Origin: Atherinomorus stipes
Lineage: Eukaryota > Chordata > Actinopteri > Atheriniformes > Atherinidae
Direction: 5' to 3'
Length of the DNA stretch: 64,000 nt
Assembly: GCA_023101725.1 (NCBI GenBank)
Contig: JALJCO010009077.1
Coordinates: 470,011 to 534,010 of the forward strand
The position numbers were made by a program, and so were the translations under genes. A model generated the notes under the pieces. The model had not been told where the DNA came from, searched no databases, and worked only from the letters and a program-made list of their open reading frames with translations. This document shows, piece by piece, positions 38,401 to 52,400 of this stretch (its first letter is position 1; each line of letters opens with the position of its first letter).

Positions 38401-40403
38401 AAGGCAATCATTAAAATGTATTATTTTGTGGTTCTGATAAGAAAATTAAGTGCACCACTGCAACCACTGCAAAAGGTAGTGTGGAGCCCTGATAAAACAA
38501 TCCTACTGAGTAAAAGCCAAAACAAAGTACTGAAAAAGGTACTGTATGTCTTCTTTGTATCAATCCAATATTACTTCCCATACCAACTGCAAACAACACA
38601 GCAAGACATTTAATCTTACCTCGAGAAAATTAGTTGACAAAAAACAATAACTCTCCTCCAGCTCCTTATCAGTCCTCCCATCTGCCTTCATCTCCTTTCT
38701 CTTTTCTACAAACTAAAACACAAAAAAAAAAAAAAAAAAAAAAAAAAAAACAAATCAACCACTGAATCAATCCATGATGATACCAGAGATGGTTTCCAAA
38801 TACAACATTCTCACCCTTAGGTTTTTAGAACCTGCATACCAAAAAAGGCTTAACACATACTCTGTGGCTAAATTCAAATGACACGTAACAAAACCAGGTC
38901 CAAACATTACTTGCATGCAGAGCATAAAAAAAGGCAAACAAAAACAACAAAAAAATGGATCATGCTTCAATGGCATTAACTCTCCAGCCATTCATCCCTT
39001 ACCTCCTTCTCCAGCAGCTCACTATGGACAAGCCGAGGATTGCAGTAGGTAAAGCAGCCAGTCGAGTTGGTGTCAATGTAGCTGGATGTCAGGATGGTCT
39101 TCATGTCTTCATATTCCCTGGACTCAGTTGAGACATACTGGAACAGAGCTAAACAAAGAAGGAAAAAAAAAAAAGAAAAGAATCACTACCAATCCTCTGT
39201 ACTTTCACTAGTTGCGTTTACATAGAGCAGTTCTGATTCCAATCGACCGCCAATTAGAATAAAAATGCGTCATGTAAACATGTCAGCTAACCTTAACCGC
39301 ATCGATATTGAGGTTTAAACTACTGCGATAACCTAACCTCATTTGCCTGAGTTTTTTTCTTTTTTTTCCTCTGACATTTGAGTGACAAACCTATTCGTCA
39401 ATCAAAATGGTCGTGCCCTGCGTTTCTGGCTTCTGGCCAATCAGAAATGGTGTTACACCAAGTGTTGCAAACTTTTTGAGAAGAGAAGTCGATATTGGGT
39501 GACAAAAAAGTGAAAAGAAGGCAAAAAAAGGACACCAAAAATTAACAAAAAGGTTTGCAAGTAGGAAGAGAAATTAATTACTATTATTTATTAATAATAT
39601 AAAAATAATAAATAAAAAGAGGAGAGGAAGGGAGATAAAAGATATGGAGAAGGGAGAAAAGAAGACCAAGTGGGGCCGACAAGAAGGAAGGGAAAAAAAG
39701 TAAGGGGGGGGGGGGGGTGGGGAAAAAAAATGGGAGGGGGGGGGTGTGGTAAGAAAAGGAAGAGGGGAAGAGGGAGGAGAGGGGGAAAGAGGGAGGGGGG
39801 GGGGGGAGGGGAGGGAGGCGAGAAGAAGGGGGGGGAGAGAAAAATATTTTTTTCCTTAAATAACAAGGAAAAAAGGAGATAATTGAGTGTTTTAAAAAAA
39901 AGTGGTGAGGGGGGTGAAAAAGTGAAAATAAAGGAAAAGGGAAGAGTTACACCGGCTGCAGTCAGCGTTAACAACAAACAGTGCACGTGTACCTCGCGTT
40001 GCGCTGTGAGCGAAATGTTTTCATGGTGACTGATTAACTACATAAAAACAGCTGAAGGAACTTCTTTGGTAACAGGAGAGGAGCAGTTGGTAACAGTGAT
40101 GGAATAATGGTTTTAAAAGAAACGGCACTAGAGGAGGCGGAGTGATACAGTTACACCTGGACATTCGTCATCCGCTCCTGAGTTGGTCTGCTTGTGATAA
40201 CTTCAGACCAGCTGTACGGCAAGTTGGAAGATGTTCGTGTGGAGCCTCTGCAGGGCAACGGCGGCGTCACAAACCTGACAGAAGCGCACGACTATAAATC
40301 CAATTTATAAAGCAGCGACAAACAAGTGATGATGGGGACTGATGAACTGTCAGCAAACGCGAGTCGTCGCACGCACTGCGCATGTGAACACAGGTGCACA
40401 CAA

Positions 40404-40441
<38 letters not shown>

Positions 40442-43400
40442 CACAGCAACAGTGAATCCAGACAAAATGGGAAGAATTATAAACTGGAATTACAAACATG
40501 GGTTTTCTCTCAGAGATAAAAGACACGAACAACGTGAAATGTTCATTAAAACTACGTGTTTCTTCATGTTGGCTGGAAGCGGTTAGAGCTGAAGCTCCTC
40601 TCAGATATCCGTCAGTCCGACTGTCCAAGGTTCTGTTCGTAATTTATTCTGTTAAGTTTCTGTTTCATTCATTAGTGAGATCTGATATTCACTTTTATCA
40701 GGAATAATTCAACGGAGAGATTAAAGTTAAGCCAATGGGAATATTAAAAAGTAACAGAATTATTACTTTTCCAAGTGATTATTTATTTTTACAAAACTGA
40801 AACTCCGTTATAAAAACTGTTACATTTGGGAGATGGACTTAGTGCAGTAACTACAATTAACTCACTGGCTGCCATTCACGTGTTTCCACGCTAATTCAAA
40901 TCCGAACGTTAACTGCCAATCACATGTTTCCACGTTAATTAAGGGTTTTAATCGGCGGAGCTATTTTAATCTCTGGCGGTGCTTGTCAGAGAGTACCAAG
41001 GGCTCATGATCATTTTTTCTGTAGTTTTCATCTAATCCAGCAGCAGATGGCAGTGTCAGACAAGCTTAAAAAAAAAAAAAAACCTACCAGGAAGTGATGC
41101 GATTCTATGATGCTTCCTGTGTTGTTAGAGCTAACGGCTGTTATCCCAAAAAGTATGCTGGATTCTGTTGCAAGGGTGAGAGAACATGGCGACCGGTCGC
41201 AATCGAAGCAGTTTAGGAGGTGGATGAAGGAGGAAAGTTTGTGGAAAAAGTGATCGGTGACAGACAGACACGATCGATCGAAGACACGATTGAAATACAG
41301 CAGGGAAGTGCGGCAGCTGAAAGTGAAAGTCTACAGCACGCGGTTGTTTCCCGCGGGGGGAAGGGGGAAGGGGAGTGCGTGCGCACCTAAACTGCGGTAG
41401 CGGGAGGAGGGAGAGAGGAGTAGAGAGACGTTTCTGCTTTATGTTTCTGCCAAATGTTATGCTGTGAAACAAACTTATTGTGGCTTATTCAGCTAGTAGA
41501 TAATTATTTTGCTGCCAAAACTCTTTTCTCAGTGTTGTTTTTGTTGTTTCATAGAAGTAAACAGCTGTTCAGATGATGAAGGTGTCACTAAAGTAAAAAA
41601 ATATTGGCATCAAAGACACTTATCCACTTGAAGCGGACCTCAGCATTCAAAGCTAGTTTTCTCAGCTTTTTGGTCAGAAACAGGCATTTTCGCTGCAACA
41701 AACCCACGTTCTACTGCAGATTACTAAAGAATGGAAAAAGCTAGAAACAAATGTTTTTTTTTCTGATAAAAGAAGAGAGTCTAAGCTTTCCTTTGGTACA
41801 TTCAGTGTTTGTATTGGCATAGTACATAATATTCTGTGGATCTCCCAAAATCAGTGAAAATGCTTAAAAATCCTGGCAATATGGAGCACTCTGCTCGGAA
41901 AAGGTCTGGCAGTCAATGAGTTAATCACTTTTGTAGTATTCACAAAACATTGAACAAACTCACTGTGTAGTTTTTATTAGAGATTTCTCAGGTTCAACAT
42001 CCAGGGGAGGATGCTGGACACATAAAAAGTTTTGAAAGTCTGTCGTAAAAGTAAAAACTTCTTTAATTCATAATTCTAGTTTTATGCATTTTAAACTTTC
42101 AAATGTAAAAATCGCAAATCGAATCGCAATATTTGTCAGAAAAATCGCAATTAGGTTTTTTGTCAAAATCAGGCAGGCCTACCTAGTCACAATCAGAAGC
42201 AGAAAAAAATTAGTGTAAACACTCATTCTGATAGTTTCTGTGGTATGTTGTCTCTGCGCATACTTGAACCACATGGGGGTTGTGTGACGTAGCAAGATTC
42301 AGGGAGGATGGCGGAAGCTAAACAGGACTATGATGGATGCAACTTTTGTGTTAAAAACTGAAAGATTTAAGGATTGAGCATTTCTTAAGTCAAAAGATTC
42401 TGAATTAAAAAAAAAAAAAAAAAAAAAAAAAGACTTCCAAACTAGTAGGCATTGTGCATCTCAAAAGTATTACAATTGGATCCATAGGTTACATTATTCT
42501 TTCACCAAACTGCACTCGTTTTATCCCTCTGTCTCCCCAACGTGCCCAAGATGTAACTTAGCTGATGACTTAGTTATCTTTTCTGGCTCTGCCCAAAACT
42601 AAGCCAGTTCTGGTCTGATATTTTTAAATGCTTTTCTAAGGTTTACAATCACAACATACCCCATGACCCTTATACTTCAATTTTGGGCAGTTCTCTCCAC
42701 CTTTCTACTCTTACTCCACCCCATCGCAGAACAATACATTATGGCATGATTATTGCTAAAAGGATCATTCTAACCCACTGGAGGAGTGACGTTGTCTCAT
42801 CTTTCAAAACCTGGCTTTCAGAAATCACCTGCCTGCTGCATATGGAAAAGATTCGACATAATGTATCTCAGTGCAGCAGCATTTGATAAGATGTGGCAGC
42901 CATTTTTCCTGTATTTATGAAGAATTACCTAGCTTTTGTATGTATTTGTTCCCTTTTTTTTCACCAACATAATATTCTGACTAACAATTACTGGTGCTAT
43001 GTATGCATGTTAAGCAATCTTTTTTTTTTCTTTTTTTTTTAACCCCCCTCCTAAGCAAAAAAGACAAAAGGCAACGCTTATGTTAACTTGTGTATGTTCA
43101 ATCAAAATCCATAAATAAAGAAAAAGAAAAAAAGTAAAAAAAAAAAAAAAAAAAAGTATTACAATCGTACTGAATCTGTCCAAGTAACAATTGATCAGAT
43201 CACTTTTTCCAGCAACCATGTAAGCATGTCAGCTAGAATCTCTGATCGGAGAGTTTTCAGATATATGAATTATTCGTTCATGTAAACGCAGCTACTGATC
43301 ACCTTCATGGACACCAACTTTCAGGTCTGTGCAGGATCTGTGCAGAATAGAGTTGTGACAAGATCTCGTGCCATGAAATCTTTCAAAATTAAATTTTGTG

Positions 43401-46400
43401 CAAGATTTCCTGTTTAAAGGCTCTGTACCTGATTTGATTCTAATCTCTCTAGGAAAAATTTTTTCAACATGGTATATTATGTGGTAAAAGAGGTAACTGA
43501 ATAAAAACAAACTACTCATTGATTGCGCATATGCATGAATCCCGGCCTTTTTAGTTTAGGCTTCTAAATTTTTTTGATTTTTTTTCTGCCAATGGGGTTC
43601 ATTCTATAGAACTTAGGAGGGGGGGGGGGGGGACCTTGCTTCACCAAGGTGGGATTTATACAGTTAGGGGGGATATTCACAGGGAGCTTCACCACAGGTC
43701 TTATGGATGGTGTCCTACCATTAACTCAGATTAATATGGGACATTAACTTGTCTCTCCCTTTTCTTAGTTGTCATGTTAGACAGTTCTCTTGTCCTGTCT
43801 GTATGCTCTTTATCTGCTCACATATCACCAGTCTGTGCTAAAATGGTACAAAAATGAAGTGCAGTAATGTGTCGAGTCTTTGAGCTGCATCAGTGTAATA
43901 AGTGGTTTGGGTGGATCTTTCCTCCAGCTCTGTTCTTGCTCCTCTACGTAATCTCTTGCATTTGATAAACGTTCTGTTAAAATAAAACTAGTTCTGATGG
44001 AGTTTTGAAATGAGCATCAGACTGAGATTTGTGTTTTTCAGTGAATTTCTAAATTGTGTTTTAATCCTCATGTATGCGCTTAATTCACATTCACAGAGTT
44101 CCTTGTTTTGATCTTAAGTCAGTGGTTCTCTAACATTTTGAGCCACGGCTCCAAAGAGAACATACATGTTCACAACCCAAGATACTGAATGGATCAATGT
44201 GATATTAAATGGATCATCCTGTGGTCATTTTCTACATGTAAGGCTGGAAAACTGTCAGAAACTTAATAAAAAAGTTAAAGCAGTTTTTGGTGGATTCAAA
44301 TAATTGCTGTAAAAAGAATCTAAGTGCCCAAAATCAGCCTCTCTCCAAGATAATATCAAATTCAGATTTTAATATGGCATATTAAATGTTTATGCCTCAA
44401 AAATATAAAATGTATTAATAATGTCTAAGTATTATTTATAAAATATTATTAAATTATTCATTTATGAATTGGCCTCACGTTTTCTCTTCACATGTACTGC
44501 ATCTGAATGATGACACAGCGCTGACGTTGGTCTCATCTAGGCATGTGCCGGTATGAAATTCCGTCCACAATATGTAACTATTTTACACTAAATCAGTTTG
44601 ACAGTGAGATGATTTTGCTGCCTAAAAAAGCTGAACAGAATCAGAATATACTGGAAGTTGTTTGGGGAATCATTTTAATGCACGGTTATCTACTGAGCTT
44701 TAATAATGGCCACACATCAACATTATTTATCAAATTGTAACAACACGCCGTCTGATCTGAGCGGACGACGGTGAAACTGCCCACCCGACTCGCTACTCAC
44801 TTCCCCGGGCAGAAAATGAAACGGACCTGGTCATAGTGCAGCTGGTGTCTTGCGACACCTCCAAAGCGCCACTTATCATTGAACTTTCTGGTTGGTGTGT
44901 AAATCCTGCTGGTTTATTCTCCAGTTCACTGTGCTTTCTTCTGGAAGGCTGCCTCCTGCTAAAAATCTCCACGTGTTCGCGCTACTTAATCAGCCTGAGC
45001 TAAACGCTAGTTGAAGGTAAACGGGATAAACGTAGAGGGTGGTCTTTTCGTGTCACAAGTGCGTGTTTGTGTCTGTGTTTGTGTACATGCTTGTCGTTCA
45101 TACCGGCAAACAGCAGAGCAACACGAAGAAGAAATCCACCACTGAAATTAAGATAAATTTAACTAATTCAATAGAAAAAGTTGCTCGCCATGTGGTGGGT
45201 AGCCCTCTGAGATTTACTCACCAAATGGAAAATTGGCGCCTGGAGTGTTAATTGTGGACCCTGACTGGGAGTGTGCGTCAGGACAGGCGGCATACACCTG
45301 ACTTGCACTCTCTCCGTGTTTTATAAGACAGAAAGAAGTTCATACCGTGGTCAAGGTACGAAGGTATGACGGAAAATGTAATTGTCTTCATACCGCTACG
45401 TTTTGCTACTGTGGACAGGTGGAAATGGAAACTTTATTTAACATACTATAATCTACCATTTCTAGCACATTATTTCATAATGATTTTTTGTGCGTTTTTA
45501 TCCATGCTGTTGTACAGTTCCAATGATTTTAAGTAGACTAATGAAAATTCTGATAACCTATCTCCAGCATTTCCCTCAAGAATCCTTTTCGCTGTGGGGT
45601 TCTGCCTGCTCAGTCTGGGGGTCGCAAGGGATGATCGGACTTCTGTCTGGGCGGTTGGGGGTCTCACACTGCAGCCTCGAGGTGATACTGTAGACCCGAG
45701 CCTGCCCCGATCTTCGTGTTTCTAGTGTAGCTGCTGCTTCTGTGGACATGGGTGGACTTGTCGATCTTTCGCCATTCTTACAAAGTGATGGCCGCTGAGA
45801 AATAGGCAAACTGTTCTGTCCCAACGGCTTTTGCCATTTTAAAACGGCAGTGGCCGCTGCGGACTGGCAAGCTGTTCTGCCCTAGCGGCCACAGCCATTC
45901 TAAACTGGCGATGGCCACAGTGAAATAGGCAAGCCGTCCTGTCCCAATGGCTTTAGCCATTCTAAACTGGCAGTGGCCGAAGTGAAATAGGCAAGTCGTT
46001 CTGTCCCAACGGTTTTCACCATTTTAAAACAGCAGTGGCCACTTGCTGAAACGTCTGTCACAGCAACTTATGCTTTTATGAGTGAGTTAGGCATTGTTTT
46101 TGTAGAACAATCCAATTGCGCCCCACCTTGTTTTCAGTCAATTCAATAACTAGCCTACACTATAGACTGCAGATGAAACTTTAGTGTCATTGTAAGGTGC
46201 TTTCGGACTGTAGGAACCTTTTGAAGTTCCTATAGCCTTTTCAGGAACCAGGCCGTTTTTGTCATTCGGACATATAGGAACTAGGGACCTTGGACCACAG
46301 TTCCTATAACCTTTTTAGCTCCTACTCTGAGCCAGGGTCTTTTCAGGGTTCCATAGGAACTGAAATACGTAGGTGTTTGGTGATTGGTAGAACTGGCAAG

Positions 46401-49400
46401 CCACGCCCCTTACGTGAGCTCCGCTTCTTCCAGCTCCGCCATATTTAAAAAGTCTCACAGCTGTTTACCAAGATCTTTATAACAACAAGAACTAATACTA
46501 TAGGAGTGTACCAATTCATTATTAAAATCGATCACAATGGTGCACGTCCTGAATCGATAACTATTTTGAAATGTCCAAAAGCAATTATTTTCATATTAAA
46601 TTTAATGACCAAACACAGCTGCAAAGTATAGCAGTAAATCTGCGGCTACCCGGTCGGACACTTTAGTGGACGGACCGCCCACTAAAGTTCCGGGCACACT
46701 TCAACAAAAGGTAAACCAGGGAAAGGGATGGAAAGCTGGTAAGCTAGCTTTTATAATAGCTTTGAATAAAAGAGATGAGAAACGTCAGTTTTGTATTCTA
46801 TCTGCTGGGGCATAAATTTGTCACTGTTGCAACGATTGCGTCACACATGGTCCATAACAACGTCCTCCCTCATGTGCGAACGCACACTGAAGGTGAAGGA
46901 TAGTTCTTATAACTAAACTCGGGAGGCGTAGTTATAGGAACTGCATTCTTAGAACCTCTGTCCAAATGCGCCTATGGATCACCGCGAGCATCCGGGAATT
47001 TTCGCCAAATTCGTCACATCCGGTTAGGTAACAGGTGAAAACATCGCTTCGTCGCATAGGGGAGCCACTGAATTACCTGCTTCATTACTCGTCAATCTTC
47101 GTTTATTCTACTTTGAAAATATGGAGAAGTCCCGCTGTGTATGGCTGCCATAAACATATCTATCACACGGACAAGAGAATATGTTTGTTCCAGTTCCCAA
47201 AACAACAGAAAAAGTCCCGAACAACATGCTAAGTGGCTAGCTGCTATCAAGCCCATAAATGCTGACAGTTCACGCTGGAAACCATTGAAACATCTAACAA
47301 TATGTTCGGATCACTTTGTGACTGATAAAAAAGCATATTCTGGTCTCACTATTTAAACCCTGTAGTTGTTTTTGTACAGATGATAGAAAACACCATTAAA
47401 TCAGTGGATGTACAGAATCACAGCGCCGCCCGCTGTTCCATCTCCTCAGGACTGTTAACGATCACGTTCATCCAGATTACTGCCATCAATGTTCCCACAT
47501 ACGAATAAAAGCATAAAAAGTGGCAGAAAAGCATTTGCAGCGTTATATACATGCACAGTCATAACCAGTTACATACAGATGAGACTGCCGGTAATTTATA
47601 GCTTTATCAATGAGAGTAAACTCCTGAGAAGTACATCAAAGAAATACCACCATTTCTTAAAATTAATATTCTATAAAAAATAAATGGCTTGAACACGGGG
47701 CTTACCTGATGAAACCAAATACATCATGAGATCGGGAAACTGATCATCAGGCTGTTATGTACAGGTAGGTTCGTCTAACCAGGCTGTAGCAGCAGAAGAT
47801 GGGCATCACTTAGTCCAACAGATACTAGTTTAGCTTCGTATCTTCTTCTAGCGTCGGCAGTGAGACTTTCAGTATAACTGGACGTCATTTCAATAATATT
47901 TCAAAGACAGACCGGCGGAGAAAAAAATTAAAAAGGGTGCAAAAGCAGTTTTTGAGGCTCAGTCCATCAGACGCCGTTCAAATACGAAGCATGTTTTCAC
48001 CGGGACCAGCTTCGTGGTCACGTGAATTCCGGGTTGTGACGTAGGCTCGCGCTGATCCATAGACACTCCTGCTACCTTCTTATGCCAGAAGTAGGGATGG
48101 GTACCTTTCACATTTGAATCGATACGGTACCGACTTTCGGTACCGGTACCAAACTGTACCAGTTTTCTGTACTTTTATGTGTGTTTATATGGCAATAACA
48201 GATTTATTTCTCATTCTCAACATAGAATTTTTTAATATATTAAAGCAAAATCCAGCTGTGTCTCTATGATGTCAGAGCGTCTGGTAACAGAGGGAAACTT
48301 AAAGGTGCCATGATATCAAATTTCACTTTTCTGGGGTTTTGGGTGTATAATATGATCTGTTGTGCACTGATGAGGCCATGTGAATGTCCAGAGTGAGAAT
48401 CAAAGTTCCTGTTTATGGTCTGTCAGCTTTGTCTCTCTGCTCAGAAACAGTTGAATCAGACAGCAGGCTATCATTCTACGTAGTTCTATCATTCTACGTA
48501 ATTTAATTGCTCCAATAAGAGCACACTATCAAGTAAACAGCGCCCCCCCCCCCCCCCCCCCCCCTCCTCTCTCTCTCCTAACGGTTTATGCACCGTCCGC
48601 TCCCCCCCTCCCCTCCCTGTCTGATTCAGCTTCGTGTATGGAGCTAGTAGTAACTTCTGTGCAGTCAGGTCTGGATTTTCAAACAAATGGATTTAAAAGC
48701 AAACTTCTGCAGCAACACTGAGGGAGGGGGCCACAACCTTGTCATTACCTGTAAGTTTATTTATTTTCTAAATGCTGTCTTGTCTGATAAACGTAGCTCA
48801 CACTGTCTGAAATGCCCATGTTGCTAGCAGTTAGCCTTTAGCAAACTCCGACCACAGCTTGACCTAGATTCTCCAAATAAGGTCATAGCCAAATAAGGTG
48901 TAGCCAATCAAAATGAAGTCAACGTGGTCTCCGGGTAAAGCTCCATATCATCACCGGACCCAACTGTATTACTGAGGAAGTGAGGTCTGGCGTTTCAAAA
49001 CAATACTCCGCTGTAAAAAATGCCGTTTTTTTCTTTGGAGTATTTACATATAAAGTAATTCCAACAACATAAACTAGTTTTTAACTGCTATGTCATCACT
49101 CCTTTAATGGCAAGGCAAGTTTTTTTATACAGCACATTTCATGCAGCCTACAGGAAAATTTAAAGTGCTTTAGATAAACCAAGCATTGCAGCGGGGTGTA
49201 AAAGGGAAAATGATTAAGAACAAAAAAGTAGAAGTATGATTTTAAAATGATAAACATTAAAATGTTTAAGATTAAAAAGAGCATAGAGCCGTGCAGATTT
49301 GAACTTTAGAGTAAAATCTATGTGAATGCAGCTGAGAACAAGTGTTTCAGCTGATCTGAGACTTTCTGGGAGTTTGTTCCAGACGAAATAATAATAATGA

Positions 49401-52400
49401 CAGAATAATTTAATGAGAAAAAAGACGGAATATTCTTCGACACTAAACTGATTTTGTGGCGGCGTTTTGCGCAGGTCTGGAGGCTGTAATCCTGCTGCAG
49501 GGATCAATTTACTAACTTGATGCTGACAGTTTCTGCCGTGCTGGTTAAACCATACAAGCGGTTTCAGAGAGACACAGACTCTTACTTATCAGATGCAAGT
49601 ATGGTTGCTGGTGCACTTGCGTGCTGAAACTCTGCTGTAATGAAGAGTTTAATAAAGATGTGGGATGCAACGGAGGGAGGAAGGGAAAGACGTGACATGC
49701 GCGTCGCCCCAGAACTGGTTTACTGTTTTGGTTGATGCTAAACTCAGTAAATATTCACATCATATTAAGTTCTTGAACGGCAGTTTGTGAACCCTGCTGG
49801 TTATTATCTGCCCCCGATTACATCTGTACAGCCGCCGAGGCGCTGACGGACTTCTCCCTCTTTTTTTCTGCGGGCTGTGGATGGCGCGTCGGGAACAGAA
49901 CTTTGAAAAGAATATTGTGTTTAATCAGCTGCTTCCTCAGATCATACGTGTTCCTGCCGCTAGCATCACAAATAATGCAGCGACCTTGATGTTTTAGAGA
50001 AGTGAAGCCAGGAAAGCTTCTGACTGAACACGCGGCCGCTGCTGCTGATGTCATGCTGCGATGCAACGTTCACGTGCGGCACAGAAATAACAAACTCTTC
50101 CACTACCCCACATTAAAAAGGATGCATTTAAGTACCGAAACATGGTACCGTTTAATTTTACGTGAATTGGTACCCGGTAGTGCCGACGGAGTTCGGTAGG
50201 TACCAATAAAAGTACCGATTTCGGTACCCATCCCTAGCCAAAAGGGAGCGCATCTTTTCAGAAGTTGCGCTTACAGTAAAATCATGTCTGTTATTTGTCA
50301 ATAAGAAAATGTCAAAGTATTTGGATTTTAGCACAGATTAGACTGGAGAAGCAGTATCAGTTAAATTAGCAGGAGGGCTAATGTTACATAGCAGCATATT
50401 TGCTTCAATGCAGATAGGCTACAAGTTAAGTTTTTCCTAAGCAGAATTTGGCTAAAAATTAGTGAATTTAGGATAAAAAAATCAAAGATTTGATGAGAAT
50501 AAAGTTTTTGGCCTCATCAGTGCACAACAGATTATATCATACCCTCAAAACCCCAGAAAAGCGACAAAAGCGGCAAAGACGCCCGAGGCTGGGCAACAAA
50601 CAGGACAGCTTCCAAAGCGGCAAGATATTATGCCACTTTGGTCGCTCATCACGTGACTGACGTCAAAGTAAAATCGCACTGCTCATTTAAAGGAGCCGCA
50701 CAGCGACTTCTGGACAGCATTGTTGCTGTTGCTCACGTCCCCCTCAGTTAAAGCAGAGCAGAGCTGCAGGACGTTTTGTGTGGTCATTAAATACAGGGGG
50801 GAAAAAAAAATCAGAGCATTAACATAAATTAAAATGTTTTTCTATTTAGTCACAAGCGGAATGAGTTGTTTTCTGAGGAAAACAAACAATTGGCGTTATG
50901 ATTTATCCACCACAGCATCATCAAACTTTTATAACTTTGAAATACATTCAAATATGGCTGAAACAAAAAAGCAGTAATGACAATAAACTCAGAATACGGC
51001 TTCAAACTTTGCAATAGAGAAAAGACGGAGTCAACACTGCGCACGCTGCTGTTTCTGTGATCTTTGTTTGGAGAAAAAAAAGGAAGAATCTCTGCACATC
51101 ATCCAGCCCGTTCAGCCCGGTAGAATTTATCCAGCCACAGTTCGTCTGCTAGTTTGGTGAAGTGGCTTCATTCAGTGTGGAACAACTTCACATTATTTTC
51201 TCCACGCTGCCAAACACTGACATTTAAACTCGCTGCACACAAGCTCAACACAAATTCACAAGCTGTGCGCAATATGAGGAGAGCGTGCGCATGCATCCTG
51301 GTCACTTTCTCATAATTATGCAGAGCCGGTGCGTTTTAACACATGCTGATAAAGATTTCAGAAATTTTTAGTTCATATGTTTATCACAGAAATGCATAAA
51401 ACACTGCACAGGAATGAAGTCCTGTATGACACGAAACAAAAGACAAGCAGAGACACCGCATATGCTGCAGCTGAGACAAAGTCAGGAGAGCGCACGTGCA
51501 TGCGTGTTCTAAAGTAAAATAGCCGGGAGCAGGAGGCGAAAAACGTTTTGGAAGAACGGGGAAAGGGGTGAGGCGGTCAGTAAATGACATTATTCCCGTT
51601 GATAATTGTTATTTTATCATTAACATGGTCTGCCAGGACCATAAATACACATGTTTAACCCTTAAAATTATCTGGACTCATCATGGATGTGGATGACATC
51701 ACTGTGATTAGGGATGTAACGATATGAAAATTTCATATCACGGTTATTGTGACCAAAATGATCACGGTTATCATTTTTATCAAGGTTTTATTAAAATACC
51801 CCCCGGCATCTTTAAATATTCCCAAAATGGGTCTAAATGTCTATGTCCTTTTTGAAGTGGGAAAAATCTCAAGATTACTGTACACGTGGGTGCCTTCGTT
51901 GCCTTCCGCCAAGTTTTCATAAATTAAACACTGCAAACTGCGACTGCTGCTGCTTTCCCAGCCAATGAGCAGCATCACTGGGAGTTTTTCAAAGTGCAGT
52001 AATCAGTCACAGTTTTCACGATAATTGAATTTTGAAACGGTATTACTAATCGTTGGGAATTTTATCACGATTAACCCTTTTACCAGTAATCGTTACATCC
52101 CTAACTGTGATGCTGCTGTACACCTGAAGAAGACGGCGTCGCCTGGTTCCTCTCTCCAGGTTTGAGTGCTGGAGGTTTCCTCGGCGCCGGTGGGTGCTGG
52201 AGCTGCGGCCGCGGCCGGACAGAGACTGTTCCAGCTGGACTTCAGGTTGAACGTCCAGGAGGTTTTTTCTTTCCTTTTTATGTCCCGGCAGCCGGTGGGT
52301 GCTGGAGCTGCGGCCGTGGCCGGACAGAGACTGTTCCAGCTGGACTTCAGGTTGAACGTCCAGGAGGTTTTTTCTTTCCTTTTTATGTCCCGGCAGCCAA

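Larger units (their letters stand above)
39212..43291. mobile_element. nested transposon cluster bounded by TGCGTTTACAT-type ends
   Basis: The left boundary TAGTTGCGTTTACATAGAGC and the right boundary complement of ATGTAAACGCAGCTA are inverted copies (14 of 15 matched). The space between holds a purine block (39590-39945), a CA repeat, a TTAA element (40857-41924) and a LINE-1 tail (42477-43151). Whether both ends belong to one element is uncertain. Confidence 0.5.
48092..50236. mobile_element. hAT element with TAGGGATGGGTACC ends
   Basis: Ends TAGGGATGGGTACC and the complement of GGTACCCATCCCTA, with subterminal GGTACCG/CGGTACC repeats on both sides. Flanking GCCAGAAG and GCCAAAAG are an 8-bp duplication with one change. 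A minus-strand frame near 50000-49920 has a CIICDASGRNTYDL string that may be a BED-finger remnant. A TTAA element is inserted inside. Confidence 0.85.

Noticed and set aside
39591..39986. Pro/Phe-rich minus-strand frame
   Set aside because: Complement of a G/A block, not a coding region.
40406..40437. CA repeat as CRISPR-like array
   Set aside because: Simple dinucleotide repeat in a vertebrate intron; no spacers.
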